The notes under the pieces were generated by a model, which did not search any database, was not told where the DNA came from, and saw only the letters and a list, made by a program, of their open reading frames with translations. 64,000 nt of DNA from Micromonospora aurantiaca ATCC 27029 (GTDB taxonomy: Bacteria; Actinomycetota; Actinomycetes; Mycobacteriales; Micromonosporaceae). Position numbers and translations under genes: made by a program. The number at the start of each line of letters is the position of its first letter. Position 1 is the stretch's first letter. The stretch is taken from assembly GCF_000145235.1 (NCBI RefSeq), contig NC_014391.1, forward strand, positions 6,467,501-6,531,500, written 5' to 3'. Shown here piece by piece: positions 9,736-17,227 of the stretch.

Positions 9736-11031
9736 ATGCCACCTCATCCTCATCGACCATCGGAGTTGGCCTGGCAGGTCTTCCGGGGCTCGGAAGCGAT
9801 CCGGCGCGGGCTGCTGTCCCGGCACCATCTGCGGGGCGCGTCCTGGATCCGGCTCCGGCAGGACGTCTACGCCGACGCGCGACTCGACCGCGACCACGCG
9901 CTGGCCTGCCGCGCGGCGCTACTACGCATGCCACCCGGTGCGGCGATCGCCGGCCCTTCGGCGGCCTACCTGCACGGGGTCGAGCACGCCGCCGACTTCA
10001 CCGACGACGTGCACGTCCTGCTGCCGGCCACGGTCCGGGCCGACTCCCAGCCGGGTGTCCGGGTGCACCACGCCCCGATGTCGAGCACCCGCAGCGGCCT
10101 CCTGGTCCCCGCCGCCGCCGCAGCCGCGCGAACGAGCCCACCCGCCGGCACCAACCCACCCGCCGACACGAACCCATACGCAGGCACGAACCCATACGCA
10201 GGCACGAGGTCGCCCACCGACACGAAGCCACCCGCAAGCACGAGGTCGCCCGCAAGCACGAGCCCACCCGCAAGCACAAGGTCGCCCGCCGGCACGAAGT
10301 CGCGCGCCGGCACGAGGTCGCCCGTCGCGGCGTCGTCCGCGGCGGACCGCCCACCGGGCACACCGGGCCGGACCAGATCGCCGAATCCGGCCGACTCCCG
10401 CAGGGCGCCCGGACCGCACGGCCCGGCCACCCCGCCGGCTTCAACCGCCGCATTGAACCCGTTCGCGGGGTCGTACCCCGGCGCGGAAATGATCCTGGCC
10501 GGGCCGCCGCCCCGCACCGAGCCGGCCGCCTGTGCCTGGGAGACAGCGGTCTGGGCCGATCCCGTCAAGGCGGTCGGCATCATCGACGGGCTGCTGCGTA
10601 CCGGTTCGGTGAACCGGTCGGCGCTGGCGAGCGAGGCGGCCCGGAACGCCTGCCGCCCCGGTGGGCGGCGAGCCGCGTGGGTGTTCGGCCTGACCGACGG
10701 GCTGGCCCAGTCCCCGCCCGAGTCCCACCTGCGGGTCCGCCTCGTCCTCGCCGGCCTGCCCCGCCCGGTGGCCCAGTATCCGGTGCGGGTGCCGACCGGC
10801 CTGATCCTGCACCCCGATCTGGCCTGGCCGGAGTTCCGGGTCGCCGTCGAGTACGACGGTCAGTGGCACTCCGACGCGGACCGGATGCACCTCGACCGGC
10901 GGCGGCTCAACCAGCTCGTCTCGGCCGGCTGGCTCGTGTTGCACGTGACCGGCCGCCGTCTGCGTAAGGAGTTCCCCGCCCTGGTGCGGGAGATCCGGGC
11001 GGCACTGGTGGCCCGGGGGTGGCGGCCGTGA
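9736..11031 (+). CDS. AbiEi-like N-terminal plus DUF559 (endonuclease-fold) protein with hexapeptide repeat insert
   Basis: 431 residues from ATG 9736. Residues about 8-110 resemble the AbiEi-antitoxin-like domain common in actinobacteria (LLSRHHLRGASWIRLRQDVYAD, AIAGPSAAYLHGVEHA). The C-terminal 110 residues are a DUF559/Vsr-like nuclease fold with the acidic core DLAWPEFRVAVEYDGQWH. Between them, residues about 132-195 are a low-complexity run of six-residue units (xPxxTx: PPAGTN, PYAGTN, SPASTR and so on), then a Pro/Ala linker. No AbiEii toxin gene is adjacent. Function is unproven; it could act in DNA repair, defence or be a domesticated module. It is convergent with the subtilase gene. 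Confidence 0.75.
   Translation: MPPHPHRPSELAWQVFRGSEAIRRGLLSRHHLRGASWIRLRQDVYADARLDRDHALACRAALLRMPPGAAIAGPSAAYLHGVEHAADFTDDVHVLLPATVRADSQPGVRVHHAPMSSTRSGLLVPAAAAAARTSPPAGTNPPADTNPYAGTNPYAGTRSPTDTKPPASTRSPASTSPPASTRSPAGTKSRAGTRSPVAASSAADRPPGTPGRTRSPNPADSRRAPGPHGPATPPASTAALNPFAGSYPGAEMILAGPPPRTEPAACAWETAVWADPVKAVGIIDGLLRTGSVNRSALASEAARNACRPGGRRAAWVFGLTDGLAQSPPESHLRVRLVLAGLPRPVAQYPVRVPTGLILHPDLAWPEFRVAVEYDGQWHSDADRMHLDRRRLNQLVSAGWLVLHVTGRRLRKEFPALVREIRAALVARGWRP
10131..10320 (+). repeat. 18-bp in-frame tandem repeat within the DUF559 gene
   Basis: About ten and a half 18-bp units with the consensus (CCC or GTC)(ACC or GCC)CGC(C/A)(G/A)(G/A)CACGA(G/A). Every unit keeps the reading frame. Two units are identical copies encoding PYAGT, which suggests recent slippage. 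Confidence 0.9.
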
Positions 11032-11045
11032 CACCGGCCGGAACG

Positions 11046-11089
11046 CCGAGGTGGCGGCGTCCGGGAAACTCCGGACACCGCCACCTCGG
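11046..11089. terminator. Hairpin terminator between the convergent DUF559 and subtilase genes
   Basis: A 19-bp stem (11046-11064 with 11071-11089, one mismatch) encloses a GAAACT loop. There is no T tract. It lies 12 bp before the subtilase stop, so it can serve both genes. The stem contains the same ACCGCCACCTC core as the 69-bp repeats. Confidence 0.7.
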
Positions 11090-11100
11090 GGAAACTGTCG

Positions 11101-12792
11101 TTACGGTCGAACGTTGGGCTTGACCGGGGTCTTCACTGCGGCGTAGGCGTCGACGATGCCGTAGCCGTAGAAGCCGTTGAAGTTCAGCGAGCCCGCGCAG
11201 TACGCGTCGAACTCGGCGTCCCGGCCCTCGTTGGTGTAGCTCTGCAGCCGCGGCTCCGGGCAGGCGTGCTCGGCCGCCGTCCGGTAGAGGTGCTGCTCGA
11301 CCAGGTTCGGCGCCATGCCGTAGCCGTTGCGGCCCTGCTTCTTGCCGTGCTTGCTCACGATCAGCGCCGCCACGCCCGAGACGTGCGGGGACGCCATCGA
11401 GGTGCCCTGGAGGTAGGTGTAGTAGCCACACTCACCCTTGGCGGTGCACTGCTTGAACACCGAGTTCTCGAAGCCGGCGACGATGTCGCCGTTCTCGTCG
11501 ACCGACCCCTCCTCCTGGAGCACCTTCTTCGGGTACGTGGAGAGGATCATGTTGGCGTCGGTGCGGTACGTGTCGGTGCCGAAGCCGTCCCGGAACCAGC
11601 CACCCGGCGCCGCCACCGAGATCTGCTCGGTGCCGTAGTTCGAGTAGTCCGACTTCTTGCCGGACGGGCCGACCGCCGACACGCCGATCACGTGCGGGCC
11701 CTCGACCGGCAGGTCCCAGCAGGTCGCGTTGTCGATCGGGCGCGGGTACGGGTCGGCGCCGTAGTCCGGGCTGCTCACGTCGGTGCGCGGCGCGCCCAGG
11801 TCCTCGTGGTTGTTGCCGAGCGAACCGACGAGCGTGACGCCCTTGTGGTGGGCGAAGTTCAGCGCCCGCTTCATCGCCTCGATGACGGTCCGCTGCTCGG
11901 CCTGCGCCTCCGGCGAGTCCGCCGGGTTGGCGGTGCAGTTGTAGAGCCACGGGTCGACGTAGAAGGACATGTTCACCACGTCCAGCCCGGAGCGGCCCGC
12001 GTGCACCAGGGAGTTCACCACCGGGTTGAGGAAGAAGTAGCCGCTGTCCTGGCCACCCTTCAGCTCGACCAGGGAGACGTTCGGGGCCACGCCGGAGAGG
12101 CCGAAGCCGTTCGCGGCGGCGCCGATGGTGCCGGCCACGTGCGTGCCGTGCCCGCCGTCGTCGGTGCCGACCGGGTCGAGGCAGCTCGCCACCTCGCACG
12201 GGCCGTCGACCTCGGGGATGTCCGGGGCGAAGTTTCGCGACAGCGCCCAGTTGAAGTTGGGCGCGAGGTCGGGCTGGCTGGCGTCGACGCCGGTGTCCAG
12301 GATGCCGACGGTGACCCGGCGGTCGCCCGGCTCGATCTTGCGGGCCTTGTCGGCCCGGATCATGTCCAGGCCCCAGAGCTTGTCGTCGAGCGGGTCCATC
12401 TTCTTGCCGTTGTTCCTGGCGGCCTTGCCCTTGGTCGCCGCGGCGGCCAGCAGGTGCTCCTGCTCGACCCGGTCCAGCTTCGGCTTGCGGCCGATCGCCT
12501 TCTCCTCGGCGGCGCCGACCAGCGCGCCGGCCGCGGTGGCCCGGCTGGCGAAGTCCGCCCGGTCGCTGGTGACCTGGAACAGGCCGACGTCGTCGGTGCG
12601 GGCGACGACCTTGCCACCGGCGGCGGCGATCGCGGCGATCGCGGCGTCGGTGGAGACGCCGCTCTCGGCCAGCACGGTGAAGGTCCGGGTGTCCGACGGC
12701 GCGGCGTTCGCCGGGATGCTCAGACCGGTCACCGTGAGTGCCAGCGAGGCCGCAGCCGCGACCGCGCCGACGGTGAAGCGCTTGCTCACCAC
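11101..12792 (-). CDS. Secreted S8 family (subtilisin-like) serine protease
   Basis: 563 residues from GTG 12792, with AGAGGA 7 nt upstream. A Sec signal peptide (VVSKRF, hydrophobic core, NAAPS-type cleavage) is followed by an inhibitor-I9-like propeptide (about residues 35-125). The catalytic triad is visible: Asp in GILDTGVDASQ, His in DGGHGTHVAG, Ser in GTSMASPHVSG. Several Cys pairs (DGPCEVASCLD, KQCTAKGECGYY) suggest disulphides in the secreted enzyme. There is no C-terminal domain beyond the catalytic fold. Likely an extracellular protease; its substrate is unknown. The next gene downstream is convergent. Confidence 0.93.
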   Translation of the reverse strand: MVSKRFTVGAVAAAASLALTVTGLSIPANAAPSDTRTFTVLAESGVSTDAAIAAIAAAGGKVVARTDDVGLFQVTSDRADFASRATAAGALVGAAEEKAIGRKPKLDRVEQEHLLAAAATKGKAARNNGKKMDPLDDKLWGLDMIRADKARKIEPGDRRVTVGILDTGVDASQPDLAPNFNWALSRNFAPDIPEVDGPCEVASCLDPVGTDDGGHGTHVAGTIGAAANGFGLSGVAPNVSLVELKGGQDSGYFFLNPVVNSLVHAGRSGLDVVNMSFYVDPWLYNCTANPADSPEAQAEQRTVIEAMKRALNFAHHKGVTLVGSLGNNHEDLGAPRTDVSSPDYGADPYPRPIDNATCWDLPVEGPHVIGVSAVGPSGKKSDYSNYGTEQISVAAPGGWFRDGFGTDTYRTDANMILSTYPKKVLQEEGSVDENGDIVAGFENSVFKQCTAKGECGYYTYLQGTSMASPHVSGVAALIVSKHGKKQGRNGYGMAPNLVEQHLYRTAAEHACPEPRLQSYTNEGRDAEFDAYCAGSLNFNGFYGYGIVDAYAAVKTPVKPNVRP

Positions 12793-12877
12793 ATCAGATC
12801 CTCTCGTTGAGGGACGTGGTGTCATCCCACATCACGGGAGCGGGTTCCGCCAGATCGACGTCCGTTATCGGCGGCAA

Positions 12878-13576
12878 CTAGGCATTCGCGTTCGCCACGG
12901 TGGTGAGCACCGTGGACAGTCCGGCGAGCGTGGACACTTCGGCGTCCGGTTCGAGGCCCCGCGGGCGGGGCAGTCCGGCCCGGTTGAGCCAGACGGCACG
13001 CAGTCCGGCCCGCTGGGCGGCGGCCACGTCGTGCTCCGGCGAGTCGCCCACGTGGACGATGCGCGCGGCGGGCAGCCCGGACGCCGCCACCACCGCCGTG
13101 AAGAACTCCGGCGCCGGTTTCTTGGGCACGCCGCCCTCGTGCGCGTACACCTCGAAGGCGAACTGCCCGGCGAGGCCGCAGCGTTCGGCGCGGCTGTTGC
13201 CGTTCGTGGCGAAGCCCAGCACGTGGTGCGGGCGCAGCGCCGCCAGCGCGGGCAGCACGTCCGGGAAGGGGCGGCTCAGCGCGTACCGGCGGGCGAAGAA
13301 CAACGCCGCGAACTCGTCCAGGTCCGCCTCCAGCCCGGCCCGGGCCAGCGAACGGGCCAGGGCGGCCCGCCGGATCTCCTGCACCGGGGCGGCGCTGAGC
13401 GCGCCGAAGACCGCACCCCAGTCCCCCTCCAGGTCCGCGAGCGCCACGGCGGCCGCCGCCGGGGTCCGCCGCCGCATCTCGTCGAGTACGGCGACGAGCG
13501 CGCCGGTGACCGCCGGGCGCAGGTCGACGAGTGTCTCGTCGGCGTCGAAGACGACGGCGCCGCGCGGCCCGCTCAT
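12878..13576 (-). CDS. HAD superfamily hydrolase
   Basis: 232 residues. Motif I is DADET in VVFDADETLVD, motif II the Thr of GFATNGNS, motif III the Lys of GVPKKPAPEFF, and motif IV HVGDSPEHDV, so all catalytic positions are kept. The cap is C1-type, helical, between residues about 15 and 90. It is probably a phosphatase acting on a small phosphorylated metabolite. Its ATG overlaps the EamA stop by 4 nt (ATGA), so the two are translationally coupled. Confidence 0.88.
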   Translation of the reverse strand: MSGPRGAVVFDADETLVDLRPAVTGALVAVLDEMRRRTPAAAAVALADLEGDWGAVFGALSAAPVQEIRRAALARSLARAGLEADLDEFAALFFARRYALSRPFPDVLPALAALRPHHVLGFATNGNSRAERCGLAGQFAFEVYAHEGGVPKKPAPEFFTAVVAASGLPAARIVHVGDSPEHDVAAAQRAGLRAVWLNRAGLPRPRGLEPDAEVSTLAGLSTVLTTVANANA

Positions 13577-14535
13577 CGCTCGCCGGTCAGCACCGGCTCG
13601 GCCCGCGCAGTCGCCGAGGTCGACGGTGTGCCCCGCAGTTCGTCCGCCCGGACCAGGGCGACGCCGCCCAGGATGAGCGCCCCGCCGGCCAACTGGATCA
13701 GGTTGGGCAGTTCGTCGAGCACCAGCCAGGCGATCAGCACCGCGAACATCACCTCGGTCAGCCCCACGAAGGAGGACAGCCGTGCCCCGAGCAGCCGGGT
13801 GCCGGCGACACCGGCGAGGTACGCGACCACGGCGGCGATCAGCGACAGCCCGGCGATCGGCACCAGCCAGCTCACCCGGTGCCCGCCGAAGGTGACGTCG
13901 GCGGTGCCGGCCGCGAGCGGCAGCGCTCCGATGCCGCCGAGCAGCAGCAGCGCCACCGCGCCGACGGCCATGCCACCGCTGGCCATCACCACCGAGGGCA
14001 GGCCCGCGTCGATCCGCCCGGCGATGACGAAGTATCCGGCCAGCCCGACGCCCGCGCCGAGGCCCCAGAGCACGCCCACCGGGTCGAGTCGTCCGGCGCC
14101 GGTGAGGTCGAGGACGAGCCCCAGCCCGCACAGGGCGGTGACCGAACCGGCCACCGTGAGCAGCCGGGGGCGCTGACCGTGGACCAGCCACATCCATCCG
14201 ACCACGAGCACGATGCCGAGGTATTCCAGCAGGAGCGCCACGCCGACCGGGAGGTAGCGGACCGCGTTGAAGAAGCAGGCCTGCGCCGTGGCCACGCCGA
14301 GCAGCCCGAACAGCACCACGCTTCCCGCGTTACGGCGCAGCACTGTCCACCTGCCGCGCAGCGCCAGCACGGCGGGGACGGCGAGCACCAGCGCGGCGAT
14401 GCCGACCCGGGCGATCACCACGGCGACCGCCGACCACTCGCCGGTGATCAGCGGGCGGGCGAAGGTGCCCGAGGTGGCGAACGTGATCGCGGAGAGCAGT
14501 GCCAGGCCGAGCCCGACGCTTGACCGTTCACGCAT
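13573..14535 (-). CDS. EamA/DMT family transporter
   Basis: About 320 residues from ATG 14535, AGGAG placed 6 nt upstream; ATG 14541 overlaps that site and is less likely. About ten hydrophobic segments form the two EamA repeats (GLGLALLSAITFATSGTFARPL at the start, LTEVMFAVLIAWLVLDELPNLIQLAGGALILGGV near the end). Family members move amino acids, nucleosides or drugs across the membrane. It is coupled to the HAD gene and divergent from the CGNR gene, which may regulate it. Confidence 0.9.
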   Translation of the reverse strand: MRERSSVGLGLALLSAITFATSGTFARPLITGEWSAVAVVIARVGIAALVLAVPAVLALRGRWTVLRRNAGSVVLFGLLGVATAQACFFNAVRYLPVGVALLLEYLGIVLVVGWMWLVHGQRPRLLTVAGSVTALCGLGLVLDLTGAGRLDPVGVLWGLGAGVGLAGYFVIAGRIDAGLPSVVMASGGMAVGAVALLLLGGIGALPLAAGTADVTFGGHRVSWLVPIAGLSLIAAVVAYLAGVAGTRLLGARLSSFVGLTEVMFAVLIAWLVLDELPNLIQLAGGALILGGVALVRADELRGTPSTSATARAEPVLTGER

Positions 14536-14607
14536 CGGCATCTCCTGGTCATGAGTCAAGGGAGGTTATGCTGATGACGCTAGGCGTAGCCTCCGACAGG
14601 AGTCAAG

Positions 14608-15156
14608 TTGCTTTTCGCCCATGACACCGAATGCGCGCTGGTCAGCGTCGCCGCACTGGTGAACACCGCCGGCGACGACCGGGAAGGGCTGCCCGACGTG
14701 GCCGCCCTGGACGCCTTCTTCACCGCCCACGGGTGGAGCGGCCGGCACGAGCACACCGACGCCGAACTGCGCCAGGTCCGCGCGCTGCGGCCCCGGCTGC
14801 GCCGCATCTGGTACGCCGACACCGACGAGGTGGTGACGATCGTCAACACGCTGCTGCGCGAGTCGCACGCGCTGCCGCAGCTCGTCCGGCACGACGACGA
14901 GCCGTACCACCTGCACGCCGTGCCGCGGGACGCGCCGCTGGCGACCCGGATGGCGGTCGAGGCCGCGATGGCGATGGCCGACCTGGTCCGGATGGGCGAG
15001 CTGAGCCGGCTGCGGCACTGCGACCACCCCGACTGCGACAACGTGCTCGTCGACCTGTCCCGGAACCGGTCCCGCCGGTTCTGCGACGCCGGGTGCGGCA
15101 ACCGGGCCGCGGTGAGCGCCTACCGGGCCCGCAGGGCCGCCGCGTCCCACTCCTGA
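14608..15156 (+). CDS. ABATE/CGNR zinc-finger regulator
   Basis: 182 residues from TTG 14608, with CAGGAG upstream; no ATG or GTG gives the right N-terminus. Residues 1-135 are the ABATE helical domain and the C-terminus is the CGNR zinc finger (LRHCDHPDCDNVLVDLSRNRSRRFCDAGCGNRAAVSAYRARR). These proteins are presumed DNA-binding regulators. It is divergent from EamA/HAD, 72 bp between starts, so control of that pair is plausible. The 3' end overlaps the convergent GNAT gene by 37 bp. Confidence 0.85.
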   Translation: MLFAHDTECALVSVAALVNTAGDDREGLPDVAALDAFFTAHGWSGRHEHTDAELRQVRALRPRLRRIWYADTDEVVTIVNTLLRESHALPQLVRHDDEPYHLHAVPRDAPLATRMAVEAAMAMADLVRMGELSRLRHCDHPDCDNVLVDLSRNRSRRFCDAGCGNRAAVSAYRARRAAASHS

Positions 15157-15719
15157 CGCGTCGCGGGCCAGGCGTCGCGGCGCAGCTCGTACTCCACCTC
15201 GCCGTGCTCCGTACCCGGGATCGGGTCGTCGAAGGCCAGGTGGAAGGTGCGGACGTAGCGCAACCCGGCGCGGGCCATGACCGCGCGGGAGCGGTCGTTG
15301 ACGGCCATCGTCTGGGCCCACACCCGGCGGACGCCGACCGTGTCGAACGCGTGCCGCACCAGCGCCCGCGCGCCCTCGGTGGCCAGCCCGTGTCCCCACG
15401 TCGCGCGGCGCAGCCGGTAGCCCAGCTCCGCCTCGCCGCCGTCGTCGGACGGGTCGAGCGAGTGCCAGCCGAGGAACTCTCCGGTGAACCGGTCGAGCGT
15501 CGCCCAGCGGCCGAGCCCGGGATGCCGGGCGTACTGCGCGAGCACCCGGGGCAGCACCTCGTCCCGGTACGTCCCGGCCTGGGTCGGCGCGCCACCCGTC
15601 AGGAAGCGCATGACCTCCGGATCGGCGTCCAGCGCCACCAGCCGATCCACGTCGTCCATCGTGAACCGGCGCAGCGTCAGCCGCGCGGTCTCCAGCAACA
15701 CGCCGCCGTCGTCACGCAC
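15120..15719 (-). CDS. GNAT (RimJ-type) N-acetyltransferase
   Basis: 199 residues from GTG 15719. LLETARLTLRRFTMDDVDRL at the start and ELGYRLRRATWGHGLATEGARALVRHAF (motif A) then NDRSRAVMARAGLRYVR (motif B) are the pattern of the RimJ/RimL branch, which acetylates amino termini or small amines. The acceptor is unknown. It converges on the CGNR gene with a 37 bp overlap and ends 54 bp before the fumC 3' side. Confidence 0.87.
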   Translation of the reverse strand: MRDDGGVLLETARLTLRRFTMDDVDRLVALDADPEVMRFLTGGAPTQAGTYRDEVLPRVLAQYARHPGLGRWATLDRFTGEFLGWHSLDPSDDGGEAELGYRLRRATWGHGLATEGARALVRHAFDTVGVRRVWAQTMAVNDRSRAVMARAGLRYVRTFHLAFDDPIPGTEHGEVEYELRRDAWPATRQEWDAAALRAR

Positions 15720-15773
15720 GGTCGGATCATGCCGCGCCCACTGTGACGGGTCGAGGCAATTACCGGCGGCGGC

Positions 15774-17183
15774 TCAGGGGTGGGTCATCCGGAGCAGGTC
15801 CAGGGCCTCGTCCAGCTGGGTCTCGGTGAGCGTGCCCGAGTCGACGTGCCCCCGGGCGATCACCACCTCGCGGATGGACACCTGCTTGGCCAGCGCCTCC
15901 TTGGCGATCGAGGCGGCCTCGTCGTACCCGAGGTGGCGGTTGAGCGGGGTGACGATCGACGGTGAGCCCTCCGCGTACGCCAGGCAGACCTCGGCGTCAG
16001 CGACCAGGCCGGCCACCAGCCGCTCGGCGAACAGGCGGCTGGACGCGGCGATCAGCTTGATCGACTCCAGCAGGTTGCGGCCCATCACCGGGAGCATCAC
16101 GTTCAGCTCGAAGTCGCCCTGCGACCCGGCGAAGGCCACCGCGGCGTCGTTGCCGATCACCTGGGCGCAGACCTGCCGCATCGCCTCGGCCACCACCGGG
16201 TTCACCTTGCCCGGCATGATCGACGACCCCGGCTGGAGGTCGGGGATGCGCAGCTCACGCAGCCCGGCGCGAGGGCCGGAGCCCATCCAGCGCACGTCGT
16301 TGGCGATCTTGTAGAGGCCGACCGCGATGGTACGGAGCTGGCCGGACGTCTCCACCAGCGCGTCCCGGGCGCCCTGCGCCTCGAAGTGGTTGCGCGCCTC
16401 GGTCAGCGGCAGCCCGGTCGACTCCCGCAGCTTGCCGATCACCCGGTCGGCGAAGCCCAGCGGCGTGTTGATGCCGGTGCCCACAGCGGTGCCACCCAGC
16501 GGCAGCTCGGCCAGCCGGGGCAGCGCCGACTCCAGCCGCTCGACGCCGTAGCGCACCTGCGCGGCATACCCGCCGAACTCCTGCCCGAGCGTGACCGGCG
16601 TGGCGTCCATCAGGTGGGTACGCCCCGCCTTGACCACCGTCTCGAACTCGGCCGCCTTCTCCTCCAGCGCGCCCGCGAGCTGCTTCAGCGACGGGATCAG
16701 ATCCTCCACCACGAACTGGGTGGCGGCCAGGTGGATCGAGGTGGGGAAGACGTCGTTGCTGGACTGCGACGCGTTGACGTGGTCGTTCGGGTGCACGTCA
16801 CGGCCCAGCTCGCGGCTCGCCAGGGTGGCGATCACCTCGTTGGTGTTCATGTTGGACGACGTGCCGGAACCGGTCTGGAACACGTCCACCGGGAACTGGT
16901 CGTCGTAGCCGCCCTCGGCGACGTGCGCGGCGGCGGTGGCGATCGCCTGCGCCACGTCCGCGTCGATCACCCCCAGCTCACCGTTCACCAGGGCCGCCGC
17001 CCCCTTGATCTGCGCCAGGGCCTTGATCTGGGCCGGTTCCAGCCCGCGCCCCGAGATCGGGAAGTTCTGCACCGCGCGCTGGGTCTGCGCCCGCCACAGC
17101 GCCTCGGCGGGCACCTCCACCTCGCCCATCGAGTCGCGTTCGGTCCGGTAGCCGGTCGCCTCTGGAGTCGTCACGCGTTCCAT
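15774..17183 (-). CDS. fumC: Class II fumarate hydratase
   Basis: 469 residues from ATG 17183. The superfamily signature GSSxMPxKxN is present as PGSSIMPGKVNPV, with the substrate-site QTGSGTSSNMNTNEV and HPNDHVNASQSSNDVFPTS segments. It interconverts fumarate and malate in the citric acid cycle as an iron-independent homotetramer. A second, unrelated fumarase (class I, iron-sulphur) lies 3.3 kb upstream on the same strand, with an AfsR-type regulator in between. Confidence 0.95.
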   Translation of the reverse strand: MERVTTPEATGYRTERDSMGEVEVPAEALWRAQTQRAVQNFPISGRGLEPAQIKALAQIKGAAALVNGELGVIDADVAQAIATAAAHVAEGGYDDQFPVDVFQTGSGTSSNMNTNEVIATLASRELGRDVHPNDHVNASQSSNDVFPTSIHLAATQFVVEDLIPSLKQLAGALEEKAAEFETVVKAGRTHLMDATPVTLGQEFGGYAAQVRYGVERLESALPRLAELPLGGTAVGTGINTPLGFADRVIGKLRESTGLPLTEARNHFEAQGARDALVETSGQLRTIAVGLYKIANDVRWMGSGPRAGLRELRIPDLQPGSSIMPGKVNPVVAEAMRQVCAQVIGNDAAVAFAGSQGDFELNVMLPVMGRNLLESIKLIAASSRLFAERLVAGLVADAEVCLAYAEGSPSIVTPLNRHLGYDEAASIAKEALAKQVSIREVVIARGHVDSGTLTETQLDEALDLLRMTHP

Positions 17184-17227
17184 CCTGCCGCGCCACCGGT
17201 CGGTGTGCAGGGAAAGTGGCGCGGCCC

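Noticed and set aside
10131..10320. Regular 18-bp units could be read as a CRISPR-like array
   Set aside because: Units are contiguous without spacers, are in frame with a coding region, and no cas genes exist.
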